64,000 nucleotides of DNA from Ceratodon purpureus (GCA_014871385.1 CM026423.1:12021952-12085951); one strand, 5' to 3'; numbered from the stretch's first letter, positions 11,793 to 25,300 are shown. Program-made: numbers and translations. The notes: generated from the sequence alone by a model not told the origin.

Positions 11793-13571
11793 TCATTGCG
11801 GACACAGAGCATTGAGAAGAACGTGCCCCAACATGACATCCACAAAGTAGTAATAGTTCCCATGATCACCCGGAGCTCGCCCATAATGCCCGCCATCGCT
11901 GTAGTTATTATCAAAATGAAACGGGAAGCTCATATCAAACTCATCCACCAGCTTCACCTTCGGAAACCGCAACTGCACCTTCTCCGTCATAATCCTGTTA
12001 TACACCTCCAGCTTCTGCGCATTGGATTGCATGCCCCTGGCAGCTCCAGCCGGAGCAATAGTCGTCCTGTAAACCAGTTCCAGAGGCTTACTACTCACAT
12101 TGCCGAACAACTCACTCCAGTACGTGAGTGCATTCTCCACACTCTTGACATAAGCGTCGATGTTCCGGTGGCGCCATCCATCGTGCAAGCCGGAGTTCAT
12201 GATCACTGTATTTGGGTAGCGCTTGGCTTCGAAGAAGTGGCGAACGTAGTTGCAATAGGCAGGATGGTCATGGTCTAGTGAGTCTAATCCATATCCATTG
12301 GCGTCCACTTCCGGGTGGCCGTTGTAGTGGCTCGTGATGCGGACCTCCTGGTCGAGGTTGTCGGGATTGCGGTACCAGTTCTGGAAGCTGCGGTCGACGG
12401 GGAAGTGCAGGATGTCGCGTCCGGGCGGCGGTTGGATCCCGAGGATGAAGGTTAGCATGTTGCGGATGGTGTCCTGGTGGTTGGAGTCGCCCCAGAAGAA
12501 GAGCCAGCGGCCGTCGAGGCAGTCCCAAGCCTCTCGTGGGGAGAAGATGTGGAAGGTGCAGTGCGCGGAGTAGGACCAGCCGACGCTCTCGAGGCTGGAG
12601 ACGTTGCCGGAGCACCAGGTGGGGTATTTGCAGGGGATGTTGTCGGAGTTCGAGAAGCAGTGCGTGTATCGGGCTTCTGCGTCGGGAGTGCAGGTGTCGT
12701 TGTCCACTGGGCGAGTCCACCGCCCCGACCACTCGTGGGTTGTGAAATCCGTGGCCGGGTTACATCGCTTCAGGGTGAGAAGATTCTGAGCGTCTCTTGT
12801 CCGCTGCTGTGCTGTGGAAGCGGTGGTGTTGTTGGAGTTTGCTTTGATGTGGGCAGGAGTGACGCAGTTTATGCGGAGGGAGGCTGTGAGTTCGACGATT
12901 TTGAAAGCCTGGCCGTCGAAGTCGAGGCCGTGGTAGGCGTCGAAGAGGAGATGGGCGGAGAAGTTGAAGGAGCCAGCATATGCGTCGGGGACCATGAATT
13001 GCACTGCGTAGGTGCCGTTCTGGAGATCCTCGATGGGTGGTCGCGACTTCCACAATGGGCTTGAGAGGTCGAGTTCGTAGTAATCCCCGCCTGCGCATCG
13101 GCGCTCCCCTGCGTGAGTGTAAGAATGCAGCCAAAACTTGTGTACAACGTTTGTGGACAGAGTGAGGATGTCCACGTTGTTTGGTAATCCGGTCACCTTC
13201 GTGCTGTTTGTGTGTTGCTCGTAACAAGGCCCTGTGCCATTCCGCGCCAGCTCCTCAATGACCTTGCCTGTGATGTTAAGAAATGGTGGCAGATTTCTCA
13301 GCAACGACCCGACAGTGTCATTGTTCGTGTAATGTTGAGCAAGCATCCGCGGCAACCATGCAGCGGTAGTCGGTCCAGCAACCACTATCATCTGAGACCA
13401 GAACAGAACCACCGTCATCGCAAGTATCACAGAGCCTGCAGTCACAGAAGGTCCAATCACTGATTCCATTGCCCATCTTCGGCTGTCAGACTTCATGTAT
13501 GGGGGCAAAATTTTACAGATATTGTAACATCTGCAATTAAAACGTGGTGGACGAACGTTCGGATAATTCAC
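11793..13571 (-). CDS. NXPE / TBL-like SGNH-type esterase or O-acetyltransferase, Golgi type II membrane protein
   Basis: Single-exon frame of up to 592 aa. A single hydrophobic anchor near residues 41-65 suggests a type II secretory-pathway protein. Many N-x-S/T sites (NNDT, NGTG, NNTT, NVSS) fit a luminal domain. The SGNH/PC-esterase signature is present: FFWGDSNHQDTIRNM in the middle and DGGHYGRAPGDHG near the C-terminus, the GDS and DxxH pair of TBL/PMR5 and NXPE proteins. Plant TBL relatives O-acetylate cell-wall polysaccharides; NXPE-like proteins are less well characterised. Met1 (13571), Met26 (13496) and Met35 (13469) are all possible starts. Met26 or Met35 puts the anchor closer to the N-terminus and looks more natural. 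Confidence 0.8.
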   Translation of the reverse strand: MNYPNVRPPRFNCRCYNICKILPPYMKSDSRRWAMESVIGPSVTAGSVILAMTVVLFWSQMIVVAGPTTAAWLPRMLAQHYTNNDTVGSLLRNLPPFLNITGKVIEELARNGTGPCYEQHTNSTKVTGLPNNVDILTLSTNVVHKFWLHSYTHAGERRCAGGDYYELDLSSPLWKSRPPIEDLQNGTYAVQFMVPDAYAGSFNFSAHLLFDAYHGLDFDGQAFKIVELTASLRINCVTPAHIKANSNNTTASTAQQRTRDAQNLLTLKRCNPATDFTTHEWSGRWTRPVDNDTCTPDAEARYTHCFSNSDNIPCKYPTWCSGNVSSLESVGWSYSAHCTFHIFSPREAWDCLDGRWLFFWGDSNHQDTIRNMLTFILGIQPPPGRDILHFPVDRSFQNWYRNPDNLDQEVRITSHYNGHPEVDANGYGLDSLDHDHPAYCNYVRHFFEAKRYPNTVIMNSGLHDGWRHRNIDAYVKSVENALTYWSELFGNVSSKPLELVYRTTIAPAGAARGMQSNAQKLEVYNRIMTEKVQLRFPKVKLVDEFDMSFPFHFDNNYSDGGHYGRAPGDHGNYYYFVDVMLGHVLLNALCPQ

Positions 13572-15564
13572 TGCCTTGGAGAGCTTAATGGAATTAGAGC
13601 TTTAAATAACCTGCAAAAATTGGCATGGCGGAATTCCACAGTTCTTGGTGATGGGAAGAAATCTCGTTGCTTCGACCTGTCAAATAGAGGTTCTGAGTTG
13701 TCCTCACTAATCTGGAATGCAGGCCTGAAAGATCTGATGAATAGCCCCGGCAATATTTCTACTGCTACGAATCCCTACCGTCATTTGAATCCAGCTTCTC
13801 GGTAGAGCTACTATGCATCGTTTCGGACTCTTACGACCGAGGCTGCTCAAACTTTGATAAATTTTGAAGGTTCAGGGATGCACAGCTGCAGCGCACAACT
13901 ACAAGGTTAGCCTCTGTGTTGAAGGACTCTGGCACACTAATGCTTGGGCCGGGTTTATATTCCCTCCCTGCACGGATGAACGCGCAAATGCTAGTTTCTG
14001 TCCTTCGGAAATCCATAGCTACGGGCAATCCAAGACTAAAATCTTGCATGCTAAGCACTTCTGTAACATTCAATTGCAAATTTTTCAGAGTGCGATATAA
14101 GTAGCTATTCCGCTATTCATGAACTTACCACTAATTATTTGTCTATCAGAGGTACCAGGAGAATGAAAGATCATCCAATTAATTCTAGTAACCGACTTGG
14201 AACTCGAATAACTGTTCTGGAATTTGAATAACAGTGAAGGGCAGGTGAACTTGACTGTTCGAAATATTAAATCTATAGTCAATTTGTGTCAAACATCGTT
14301 AATAAATTTGATGGTAATCAATCGTGCACTCCACGATCCATCTCACTTGCTGCAGCTCAAGCGACCGTTATATTGAGCTCAAGTGATGGACGTTTCAAAA
14401 AGTATGTTGTTCTTGCTCTGAGAAAGTAACTCTGCCAAGAATTGGTAACTGTTCAAAGCGTGGCCGTTTGGGTGCGTGTGTAAACCATATTCTCGATCGA
14501 GTCCCAGAATCAACACAGTACTGTACATATTAAAATCCTGATGATGAATCTGTCGATGTGCAAACGAATTGGGTAGTAGATACGTGTAGAGATCAATTCG
14601 TGAACGGAGGTAGAGCCTATTCTGGTAAGAAACGGGTCAACAGCCCGAGGGATCGAAGGGATTCGGAAGTGATGCAATTGTGGAGGAATTCAATTAGTGA
14701 CAGCCTGGTCTCCGTTTCGCGGATATTTTGGTCGTTTACAAGGTGATTGTTCTTATAATATTTCCAAGGGGCATGATAAATTGTGATATGTCCGTTGCTG
14801 AGAATCAGCAAGTGTAATTTTATACGTCTTTTTTATAACATATTGCGACTGATGACGGTTTAATGCAGTTCGTGGAAACTTCTGACGACAAACTATAGAG
14901 AATCTGCACTTCTCGTCAGTAATTGTATCAGATGATTTGCACTTTGTTGCCTCGAAATGAAAGTTCGTTGAAGCTACTAAGGAGAATATAACAAATCTGA
15001 GGAACCGCAAGGGACAGAAATTTGCAGATCGTAGAAGAAATTTCATAAGGGGTCTAAATTTCAGAAATTCATTAAAATCCATTCCTGCGAAGGATTCGCT
15101 ATTTTACATCGATAAAATTGATAGATTGCGGATATATTCTTTCAGGTATTCAAACTCTAGTAGGCTGCCACTAATTGGGCTGGCATGTAATCGATTGACT
15201 CACAACAATCGTGAACCACAACGGGAGCCAAAATCTCCTCAAACTACCACCTGTGCTCAAGCTGATTTCATCAGGGCAATGCAATGGTCCCACTAAATAA
15301 TCCCTACGACATCTTCACCACCCTACAAGCTTATGCAAATTACCCTGAAGTCTGTTGCTTCACCAAATTACTCTTCTTAAGCACACGCACATGAACTCCG
15401 AAACTGCTCAAATCGATCTCGGATCTGCACCTTGAAGTCATCATATGAAGCTCGAATCCGGCCCTTGAATTCGTGTAACCCAATGTCTTCGAAAAACTTC
15501 AGTGACACATTTCAGCTTCAGACTTGGACTGATTGACCTACTTCATGTAAAGAGACTCCATTCT
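13572..15564. other. No gene seen
   Basis: Promoter side of the NXPE-like gene, then AT-rich DNA. Short open frames here lack any recognisable motif. Confidence 0.45.
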
Positions 15565-15942
15565 TCAGCTTTCACTTTGCGGAGACTCGGCATGAAGAAG
15601 GTCAACGACAAGCAATTCTCTTGCAATATTAGGTCGTGAATCAATCAGCTCTTGCTGCTCAACAAGTGTTCGAATTCTTTGTAATTCACAAAGCCATGCA
15701 TCTCCATCCAAGTCAACATTGCTGATCATCCTGCGACAATCCTCGAGAGTGTGGCCCTTCTCCCCCAAACTCAGCAAAACCGCTCTCAACTCATCCGCAC
15801 AAATGAGGTTATTCCCATCCTTATCAAACGTGAAGGCCTCACGGATGGGGTCCTCCGCGGGCGATCCACTCTCACCCACTTTGTTGTGCACGTCTTTGAA
15901 CTCTTCCAAGCTGATAATTAACCCATCCTGCTTCTTATCCAC
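15565..15942 (-). pseudogene. Calmodulin-like (CML) EF-hand pseudogene, 5'-truncated and frameshifted
   Basis: The frame keeps EF-hand pieces: DKKQDGLIISLEEF (one residue too long), a good loop DKDGNNLICADEL followed by RAVLLSLG, the CML linker LEDCRRMI, and VDLDGD. After VDLDGD the frame shifts at about 15696-15700. In the neighbouring frame the DNA reads GFVNYKEF, the usual end of the last EF-hand loop, then soon a stop. The first EF-hand is missing, and an in-frame TGA precedes the fragment by seven codons (15958-15960). CML proteins bind calcium and relay it to targets; this copy cannot encode a normal one. Confidence 0.8.
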
Positions 15943-15958
15943 ACATCGGAGTGATGTT

Positions 15959-18900
15959 CATGACTATATTGAAAATTAGAACATGTACCTCATGAACATG
16001 CTCTTGTATTTGACTACAAGAGCATTCTTCATAATTTGATTTTCTTTAAGGTGATCTGCCACTACTTAACCCTCAGTGGGATAAACGATGTTCTAGGAGG
16101 TAGCCTTGCAACCTATGCTATTACAATATGTAGAGTGAGAGATGCATCGACTATACTGTGTATCGTTAACTTATCATTATTAGTGGCTTGAGCTGCAGTC
16201 TTGACCTGAATCAGCCCATTATCCTCCACAAAGCTATGTTGAGAAAAGCTGTACATACTTTTCTCAGACAAGCTGCCGGCAGTTTGCGAAAATTCCAGCT
16301 TTTAAAGGCTTCGTTTCCCGAGGCTAGGTCGAGAGGAGAAGCCTTTGGGCTGAAAAGGAATCTTGAAATAATCAACTTGGGGGCTTTGGCCGGGCAGGCC
16401 CTAAGGAGGAGACCAATTGCCAAGATGTATGATTCAAAAATTTAGACATTTATAGGAAATCAAAAAAGAATCAAAAAATTCTGATACATATAGGGAAGGT
16501 GTACAAACTAATGAAAAATGTGTGGAAAAAATTTCAGCAAACTCTACGTTGTTATGACAAAGTTATGAGTGATTGAAGCTTCGCTTATTTTTGGACAGCA
16601 TTGGTCTAAACCCTATGATTGTCAAAAAGTTTATTAAATAAAACATGACAAGGCTAGTGGAGCATGACCAGCTCTTAATAGTACATGAGCCTTGTCTTCT
16701 CGTGCATATTTTAATGAAAATAAAGTTTCTCCTCTTGATGGAAGTTTGGGTCGAGCGTTTTGTTCGACCCTAACTTTTGTCGAGAGGATAAACTCTTGGC
16801 GCCATAATTTCCCAAAAGTTCTGCCACCTAAGCTTTTTTGGAGGTGACGTCTTTTGGACCTTGGCCTTAGTGTAAAGGCCAAGAGGAGAAACTTTGTGGT
16901 TTTCTGTAATTTCATATGTTGGGAGGCTTCTCTCTCAAAGTTTGGCCATAGTTTGAATCGGCCATGAAATCCTTGCACCATTCTTCAAAACTTGTCCAAA
17001 ATGAAAATGATGTACCTGCATTTCGAGGGTCTTGCCCAATAAGAGCATTTTCTTTGTTTCTCTTTAAGTCAAACCTCTCTTAGACCTCACTCCTATTAAT
17101 TTAAAGCTCTTAGAGATTTAACAGAACATTTGCACATACACTATCAAATGATCTATTATGAACATTTAAACAATATATAATTAGATCAACAAAATAATTT
17201 AGTGATTTTTTGAATTACAAACGTAGAAGAACTTAATGGTTTCTAAATTCAAGTGTAAACAGTGTAAGCCATTTTTTAAAATTAAAAAAATATATGTATG
17301 GATTTATATGAATATAGGTTGTCCTTCTCTTTCTTGATCTGATTTTAGATAATGAGGTCTATTTATGGTTTTTTTACTTGTCTTGCAATTTCAAATTTTT
17401 TGTTACCTTTGAGATTTTTCATACAAGTAACTAATATAATTGCTTTTGAGATGATATAAAGAAAATTCAAAATTCCAAATTATTTTATAGTGAAAATTTT
17501 ATTTTTTAAAGAATCAAATTCATTTCACCTTTTTTTATCAAAATGCATTTTCTATTTCTTTTTCACATAAAATATAAAAATATTCTACATCAGTCTACTC
17601 TCGAAAGGGGGCAGTAGATCTTTACTTCCATACCTTTGTCCTATGGGCTTTGGATTGGGGGTAAATCGAACAGATACTTAATTCACGTTGGTCTCCTCTG
17701 GAAACCGAAGTTTCTCTTTGTCTCTATTACACATCATTTCTTTTATTTTGTTCTACTTTTTAAATAGATATAAACCTTTGTTTGACTACATGGATCGATA
17801 TTCTAAGAAAATACGGATCATCAAAAAAAGAAAATGAGTATTAACAATATTATGTAACTATATCATTTTTTACAAAAAAATTCACAATGTTCCACCTTTT
17901 TGCTTCCTTTGAAATTTGATACATAAGTAACTAACATCATGTACATCATACTAGTACAAAATCCCCAACTTATTTTGCACAAAAAAATTACACAAAAAGA
18001 AATCAGTTTTGTCAATACTAACAAGAAATAATAGATTAAAACATTGCTTCTTAATCCAAACTCTACAACCTTCGAATCTGTATGGTCAAATTTATTGAAA
18101 TTTTTTGTACATGATGATCTTGCATTCAAAAACACAAAAAAAACTTTGATTTTGGTCCGTTCAATCTTGCTATAAAAATGGCATTCTCAATGGAGTGTTT
18201 TGGGTGGGAAATGGCCACGGCCAATCACGGATCATGCATTTTCATTCATACCTTCGTATGGTATTTGAATGGCACATATATAAATACATTTCCCAAGTAA
18301 AAAATCTTGTGATTTAGAGTTCATTTATTTATTTGTTTTTAAAAATAGGAGATTTATTCCACTGCAGAAAAGGTCAAGCAGGGCGGGAGGATTTCATGTT
18401 TTTAGGAATCCTTTGGTAGTTTCTAAGGATATGGACAATTCAAGTGCAGAACTTGTTGGTTTTGCAAACTATGCTGGAACTCTGGCTTAAAAAACACATA
18501 CTGTATAAAGATCTCAAATATCCTCAGTACGGTATATGGAGCTATCCCAACTGATAATTGTGATTAGTAATAAGCTTGCCCAACTGATTCTTGAGAAGCG
18601 CAAATCTCTAACCTGCCACAATCAATTTATCAGCTTTGCGGAAAAAAAATTCCCCCAATCCAGAAAGTCCAACCGATTCAACCACAACATCGTTACAAAT
18701 TTGTCCATATCCGGATTGTGAAGAAATATACATCACACTTATATTAAAAAAACACAAACTTCTAATATGGGTTGCACTAAGAGCACAAGAATTCATCTGA
18801 GGTGAGTGCATTCCACTTCATTGAGAGGTAAGAATCACCAACTACACCACGCTTTGTCGTGATTGTGAATTTGGGACCCAGCAGTAAGTAGCAGACGTTC

Positions 18901-19939
18901 ATACGACCACCACAGAGTGACTATGCCTAAACCGCAACTTGAATAACAGGTTCAGAGGTCATACAATCTACATGTACTCATGGCTGGCCGCATGGTTGCA
19001 CATCACTGCATGCTCAGCTTCTTTTCACTTCCCGCCGGTCCATTTAAATTTTCTGAGGACAGACAGAAAGCCTCATATCTTAACACAAATTCTCATTTTA
19101 GGAATATTCGTACTGTTCACTTGGTGCAATTCTAAATGAGCAGCAACAGAACCTAATGACTATTCAGCAATGACCTAATAGGGGCTCAACTTATATCACA
19201 TTGTCATCACCAATTCAAAGTGACCACATGGCGTACATTAGCAAATGCGTCTACCAAATATGCGGAAGTACATATTACGATGGTGAAATCATAGAGCCAA
19301 CGATATCTATCTTATTCTACAGGGCGAAGCCTCGGCTAGTAAATTGAGAAAATCACATTGTTTAAAGAAATTCCCAGAAAATTTGCAAGTATAATTGTTA
19401 AAAGTTGCTTGCTCATAACACAACTGCCAAAGACGCACCTTCAAAGCACAGCTCACCATCTTCGTGATCGTCAAGTGAATAGGATTCGTCCTTCCTGTCA
19501 TATTCTGGTTTGGATATAAAAAAATATTACTCATTAAGATGAATGATTCTTTCACTCACCTTGCAAGGTCTTAGCTTGCCATACACCATGTCGAGCACCA
19601 GAGGCAAACAGGGCATCTAAGCAAACCAGAAAAAAAAGGTCCCAAACAAACCACTCCATGCTGTACTAATCTGAAACTAACAACTGTTACTACTTAAGCT
19701 GGGACCCATGGACCTTGGCAAACTTAAGTGAACAAGCAGCCTCTCTATTAGCGCTCATGTTGACAGGCGACACAACAACGTGCGATATGCGAAAGCAGTA
19801 ACGTTTACCTCCCACAAAATTTCAGGCACGCAATAGAATAAAAGCCGTCTAGAACAGAGCAGGTTTACTGTCATTGTCTTACATAGAAACTGTGCTCCTT
19901 TGCACATGCATGGTACCCGCTTGTCGTCAGCAACACAAG
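15959..19939. other. AT-rich intergenic DNA without a gene
   Basis: Long AT-rich stretch (extreme at 17100-18140). Open frames are short and of low complexity. A loosely repeated segment occurs near 17395-17460 and 17885-17945 (CCTTTGA, then ACATAAGTAACTAA-like). The last few hundred bases probably hold the PPR gene 3' UTR. Confidence 0.45.
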
Positions 19940-21864
19940 TTACTCAGCTGCAGACTGCTTCGTTAATGCATCCCACTCCTCTTGCAATTGCTGTACTTTC
20001 TCAAGCCGCATGACTCTCTTGTAAGCATCAATCAATATGCTAAATGTGACATCATCAGGTGCCAAACCCTCCAGCTTCATCTCGTCGTACATTTTTTCCA
20101 TCTCCTCAAAATTGTGAGCCCTCCGATAGGCATCAATAGCAGCGTTATACACACTCGTGTTGACTGCATCATACTCTTTCGCTTGTTGCATGACCCTGTC
20201 AACGTTGTGCCAGTGCCCATGTTGTCCATAAGCACTCAAGATGAAACAAAACGTGGCACGGTTTGGTTTCACGCCCTCAGCTTCCATTTTCTCAAAAGCC
20301 ATATCCATTTGGTCAATTTCTCCCGCCTTGCCATACGTCTCAATAACTATGTTGTATGTCACCGTAGTCATCGGATAGCCGTACCTCACCATGAAATCAG
20401 TTACGCTACGCATCTTCTCGAACAAGCCTGCCGTCCCATAGGCCGATATAAGGCTGTTGAGAGTCACTACATCAGGGCGAAGCCCTTGAGCAAGAATACC
20501 CTCATAAGCTTGCTCCATTTCAGTTATTCTGTTATGGAGCCCAAAAACACGTATCAACGTATTCCATGTGACAGTGTCTGGAGCTACGCCATAAGATTCC
20601 ATCAAGGTAAGAACACGTTCAATATCTCTAAACCTACCCGACTTTCCATACCCAAAAATGAGGGTATTGAAAGTGACAATGGTTGGCTTCACACCTTCTA
20701 ATATCATCTCGTCGAATATTTTCCTCGCTTGATCATAAAGCCCCGCCTCACAACAACCCTTGATCATAGCAGTGTATGTATACTTATCAGGCACGCATCC
20801 TTGGTAAAGCCTCATCGACTCAAAAACCACCACTGCCTTCCTGAAATGGTTCGTCTTCGTGAGGACAGTAAGTAATGCAGTGAAAATCGCTGTCGTGGGT
20901 TTAAGGTTGTCCTCAAGCAAGGAGTCGAAGAGACTCAGTGCTTCTGCAGGTTGCCTGACCTTCGCTAGTAACGTTAATAATTGAAGATAAGTCGAAAGAA
21001 CTGGAACGTACCATTCTTGCTCTCTCACAAGCTTAAAAACCTGCCACAATGAGATTTCAATGAATAGAAGAGAAAAGAAAAGAACGGCACAAGACTTACA
21101 GAAATAAGTAATAATCTCAACTACATGCTCAGACTCAACTGAGTCTTCGCAAAATACAGTTTAACAGTTACCACATGACACTACAAATGCGACCTAGACT
21201 ATCAAGTAAGAGTTCCAAACACACAGATTAATCACAGGCAGTCCCCAGGTTTCTCAATTTTCTGCAAGGTTTTTCAATTTGTTGCTATCCTTTGAGGACT
21301 CAGCAGCTTGGAGACAGAGTAACTAGAGTTCACAATTTCCAAAAAAAATTTGTATCTGATAGTAAGAAACAGAAGAGAGTGGAGAAGACAAACCTCCAAA
21401 GCAGGCACCCAGTGGTTCTGCTTGATACGCTCATGGAGCGACACCAACAACGACCGAGTATACAGCTTCCTCGAGCCTCGAGCCAAAGCTCTCCTCTTCG
21501 TGGCCTCCTGCGCCCGCTCTATTCGCTGAGCCCCAGAATAATCCGTTCTCGCAGGCCGTCTCTTGCTACCAGCTTCTCCCACACTAGAATCAGAGCCCTC
21601 ATCTCCTCCACACCTAACTAAAACCCCTCCCCTCCCCTTCCACACCCACATCTCCCCTCCATCTCTATCCCGCTTCAACAACACACTCCTACTCGAAACT
21701 CCACCCACAAACCTAACAGAACACAACTCAACATCTGATCCGAAAACTCCACTCCCACTGAAGCCCAGCTTCGAAAACGACATAGGGTGCGAATCCGAAA
21801 CTACAAGAGACGACACCAAGGTCATTTGTACGAACTCCCACTCACTCGAATCGCCCACAAACAC
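19940..21864 (-). CDS. P-class pentatricopeptide repeat (PPR) protein, probably plastid
   Basis: Two exons: 21394-21864 and 19940-21040 (GAG before gtttgt; ggcag before GTT; phase 0), about 523 aa. Exon 1 has a Ser/Val-rich organelle-targeting-like leader, then a basic stretch (KRRALARGSRKLYTRSL). Exon 2 encodes about nine PPR motifs, for example YTYTAMIKGCCEAGLYDQA and VTFNTLIFGYGKSGRF. No E or DYW tail is present; the protein ends in KQSAAE. P-class PPR proteins bind organelle RNA and stabilise, process or help translate it. The layout resembles the angiosperm proteins encoded by At5g48730 and At3g06430. Start choice is open: Met1, Met14 or Met28. It is transcribed away from MURE with about 510 bp between starts. 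Confidence 0.88.
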
Positions 21865-22374
21865 TTCACAAACAATCCCAGGACTACGAATTCATGTCAC
21901 AGCCCATATTCCCACCACTATGTACATACAGCAAAAAACTCCACCGAATGAAGTGAATCACTGCAACATGTGAATTCACATCACTGTAACAGAAGCTGGC
22001 AGAATGGAACCAAATCATTACCAGACTGATGGACACCGCAATACCAGCGAAGCGGATAAGGCATGAATTTTGCACCAAAACATCTCCAGAGCCCTGAAAC
22101 GGACACCATCATCATCACCATCTCCAGGCAATTGGAATTTTGGAATGGATGAAGAAGGATGCAGGGAACTACGACGTTGAGTGAGGTAGTCCGAGAATCA
22201 ATGCGGGTAATGATTTGCAATAAGTTCGAGGATTGTGGGACCCGGATGGCCATGTCCAGGGTTTAGGGTTTTAGGGGGGTTTATCTTATCCTCTTTTGCA
22301 AATGCATTTGTAAGTTAGTCAGGGAGGGAGAGAGGGAGAGAGAGAGGGAGAGGGAGAGGGAGTGAATTGCAGCC
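21865..22374. promoter_or_regulatory. Shared divergent promoter region of PPR gene and MURE
   Basis: About 510 bp separate the start codons of two divergent genes for probable plastid proteins. A GA-rich microsatellite (22322-22362, GGGAGA units) sits just upstream of the MURE start, a position typical of plant 5' UTRs. No TATA box is convincing on either side. Confidence 0.5.
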
Positions 22375-25300
22375 ATGGCGCTCCGGCCCTGCTCCAACCA
22401 GCTGCTGCCTTTGCAATGCAGTCTCCTCTCTCCCAGTGGGCACAACTTGGGATTTTCGCAGGGTTGTTTGGTGAGGAATTCGTTTCGTTTGGTGAAGAAT
22501 GGGGGAGTTGGGTCAAGTGGGGGGGTTAGTGTTGGCCCGAGAGCGTGTGGGTTTGATCTGAGGGGAGCGTTTGGGAGGAAGGAGTTGGGGTTTGGGTTGG
22601 GTTTGGGTTTGGATGTGGAGAGGGGGAGCAGGATTGGGTGTCAAGCGCGGCGGAGGGATGAGGACACGGAGGAGTTTGATGACTACATTGATCCTGCGAA
22701 GGCGGAGCCGATGGAGGCAATGGACCCGGACGAGGAGGAGATGACGAAGTTTGATCGCGTGGTGCGGGAGGCGGATAGGGTGCGGAAGTCGCAGGAGGAG
22801 GAGTACAAGAGGACGAAGCCGGTGTTCATGAGGGCGATTGGGCTTGGGGACCAGGTGGATATCGAGGGGGAGGAAGAGGATGTGGATACTGATGATACGT
22901 TTGATTTGGTGAATGAGGCTGTGGCGAGTAAGAAGGCGGTGGCGAAGAGTAATGGGCGGACGAGTGGGCCGAGTAAGGCGAAGGCTCCTGTAGCTCCGAG
23001 GGTGATTGAGGATGAGGAAGAGGAGGAGCTTGACCCGGAGGAGGTAGCGGATCTGGAGGATATTGACGACGCCATGCCTGTGGAGCTTGATGAGGAGGAT
23101 GAGGAGGGGTTTATCAATTTTAAGGATAGCACGTTTGGAGGGTTAGGTTTTGATGACGATGACGGCGAAGGTGAGGATGGCGAGGAGCCTTTGGTTGAGC
23201 CAACTTATAGGATGACTCTTGGGGAGCTGCTCGATGAAGCGAGAGTGACGCCGATTTCAGTTGAGGGCGATCTGGATGTTGAAATTACTGGCATACAGCA
23301 CGACTCCCGGCATGTGATTCCGGGTGACTTGTTTGTGTGTGTTAAGGGGTTGAAGTCTGATGGGCATGAATTTGCGAATCAAGCTATCGAGAAAGGTGCC
23401 ATTGCGGTTATCTCCTGCACGGAAGTGCCACCGACTGAAGGTGTGAAGGCCGCTGTCGTTGTGGAGGATACGAATGTCATCCTCTCTGGACTTGCAGGTA
23501 CTCAACCTTTCTTTAGCTATCAACAAAGGAGAGCTTCTGCTCGCTGTCATTGATGTTTCTTGAGTATGGTGGAGAATTTGGATAATTGTAGAGAATTCAG
23601 TGTTTCAGTGCTTGACCTCCATCTTCTGGGTTCTTGCAGGTGCCTTTTATGGGCATCCTTCGAAGAGTTTAGCTGTTGTAGGTATCACAGGAACAAATGG
23701 AAAGACTACAACCTCGTACCTTATCCGGAGTATGTATGAAGCTATGGGATCACAAGTAGGGCTTTTGGGAACTATAAATTACTATATTAACGCCAAGAAG
23801 AAGCTGGAGGCGTCCCACACGACTCCGGATGCTGTTCACTTGCAGAAACTCATGGCCAGTATGGTGCATCACGGAACTGATACATGTATCATGGAGGTTT
23901 CATCGCATGCTATGGTCCTTGAGCGATGCAAGGAGGTGGATTTTGATGTGGCAGTGTTCACAAATCTTACTCGCGATCACATGGACTTCCACAAGACTGA
24001 GGATGAGTACAAAGAAGCGAAAGGGAAGCTGTTTGCAAAGATGGTTGATCCTGAGCGGCACAGGAAGATTGTGAACATTGATGATCCTCATGCGTCGTAC
24101 TTCGTAGAGCAAGGAAACCCTGATGTCCCTGTCGTTACGTTTGGAATGGAAAACAAGAATGCCGATGTTTATCCTCTTGAGGTGCAGCTGTCACTTTTTG
24201 AAACAGAGCTTCTAGTGCGGACTCCTAGGGGAAACATTGAAATCTCCTCTGGACTGCTTGGGAGGCATAATGTGTACAATATACTTGCTGCTATTGCAGT
24301 CGGTGAGTTTCTTTATTTCTTAGCTTTTATCGGTTCTTGAAGAGTACATGCTGGTTCGACAGTCTTGTGTATATTGCACTTTTAGGTGTGGGACAACGAG
24401 ATGCCAGAAGAGGTGTCAATGCATGACTTTCGAACTGTATGTATAGGTATTGCTGTGGAGGCCCCTTTAGAGGACATAGTCCGGGGTATCGAGGAAGTGG
24501 ATGCCGTGCCAGGCAGGTGTGAACTGATTGATGAAGAACAAGCATTTGCCGTAATTGTTGATTACGCACATACACCTGATGCCCTTTCCAGATTGCTGGA
24601 TACAGTCCGAGAGTGTGGTCCTCGAAGAATTATCACAGGTATAGTTCTGTTTTCATTGCTGGCTGGCTCATGAGATCATTGGTTTAGAGGTATTGCAAGC
24701 AACGTGATGTATATTTTGCATATTGAGCATCTCCAAGAATCATACTAGCAGTAATGGCCAAGTATTTCTGCTAGTGTGATAATCTAAGCCTGTTCAGAAA
24801 CATATGAGGTCTGTTGAGTGACTGTTGCTTGATTTGTGGATCTGTAGTGGTTGGATGTGGGGGCGACCGAGACAAAGGAAAACGGCCTATGATGGCAAAG
24901 ATTGCTACGGACAAGAGCGATATATGTATTTTTACATCTGACAATCCAAGAACCGAAGAGCCATGTAAGCATTCTCCATCCGCTGTTTTACTGACATCGA
25001 ACGATTATTTGAGTTGTCCAAGCCTTCCAGGATGAGGGATTTTCGAGAATATTCTTGCAGCTGTTTTCTGGTCAGTTGAAGCGAATGGTGATAGTTGCTC
25101 ATGTGTGCTTTAACGACTGTGCAGTGGACATTCTAGACGATATGCTGGCTGGCGTGGGATGGTCTATGGATGAATACTGCAAAATGGGAGAGGAAGATTA
25201 CTATCCACCTCTTCCAAATGGCAACAGGTTGTTTGTGTATGACATTCGTACCATAGCAGTTCGAGCTGGTGTGGCCATGGGAGAAGAAGGCGATGCAGTG

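Noticed and set aside
12268..13227. Long frames on both strands inside the NXPE-like gene
   Set aside because: Shadows of a GC-rich coding region; Arg/Pro-rich text with no domain, while the minus frame at 11793-13571 carries all the SGNH motifs.
16634..16981. 115-residue minus-strand frame
   Set aside because: No recognisable motif, no splice context, in repeat-like AT-rich DNA.
17863..18135. 90-residue hydrophobic minus-strand frame
   Set aside because: AT-rich chance frame; hydrophobicity comes from poly-T codons.
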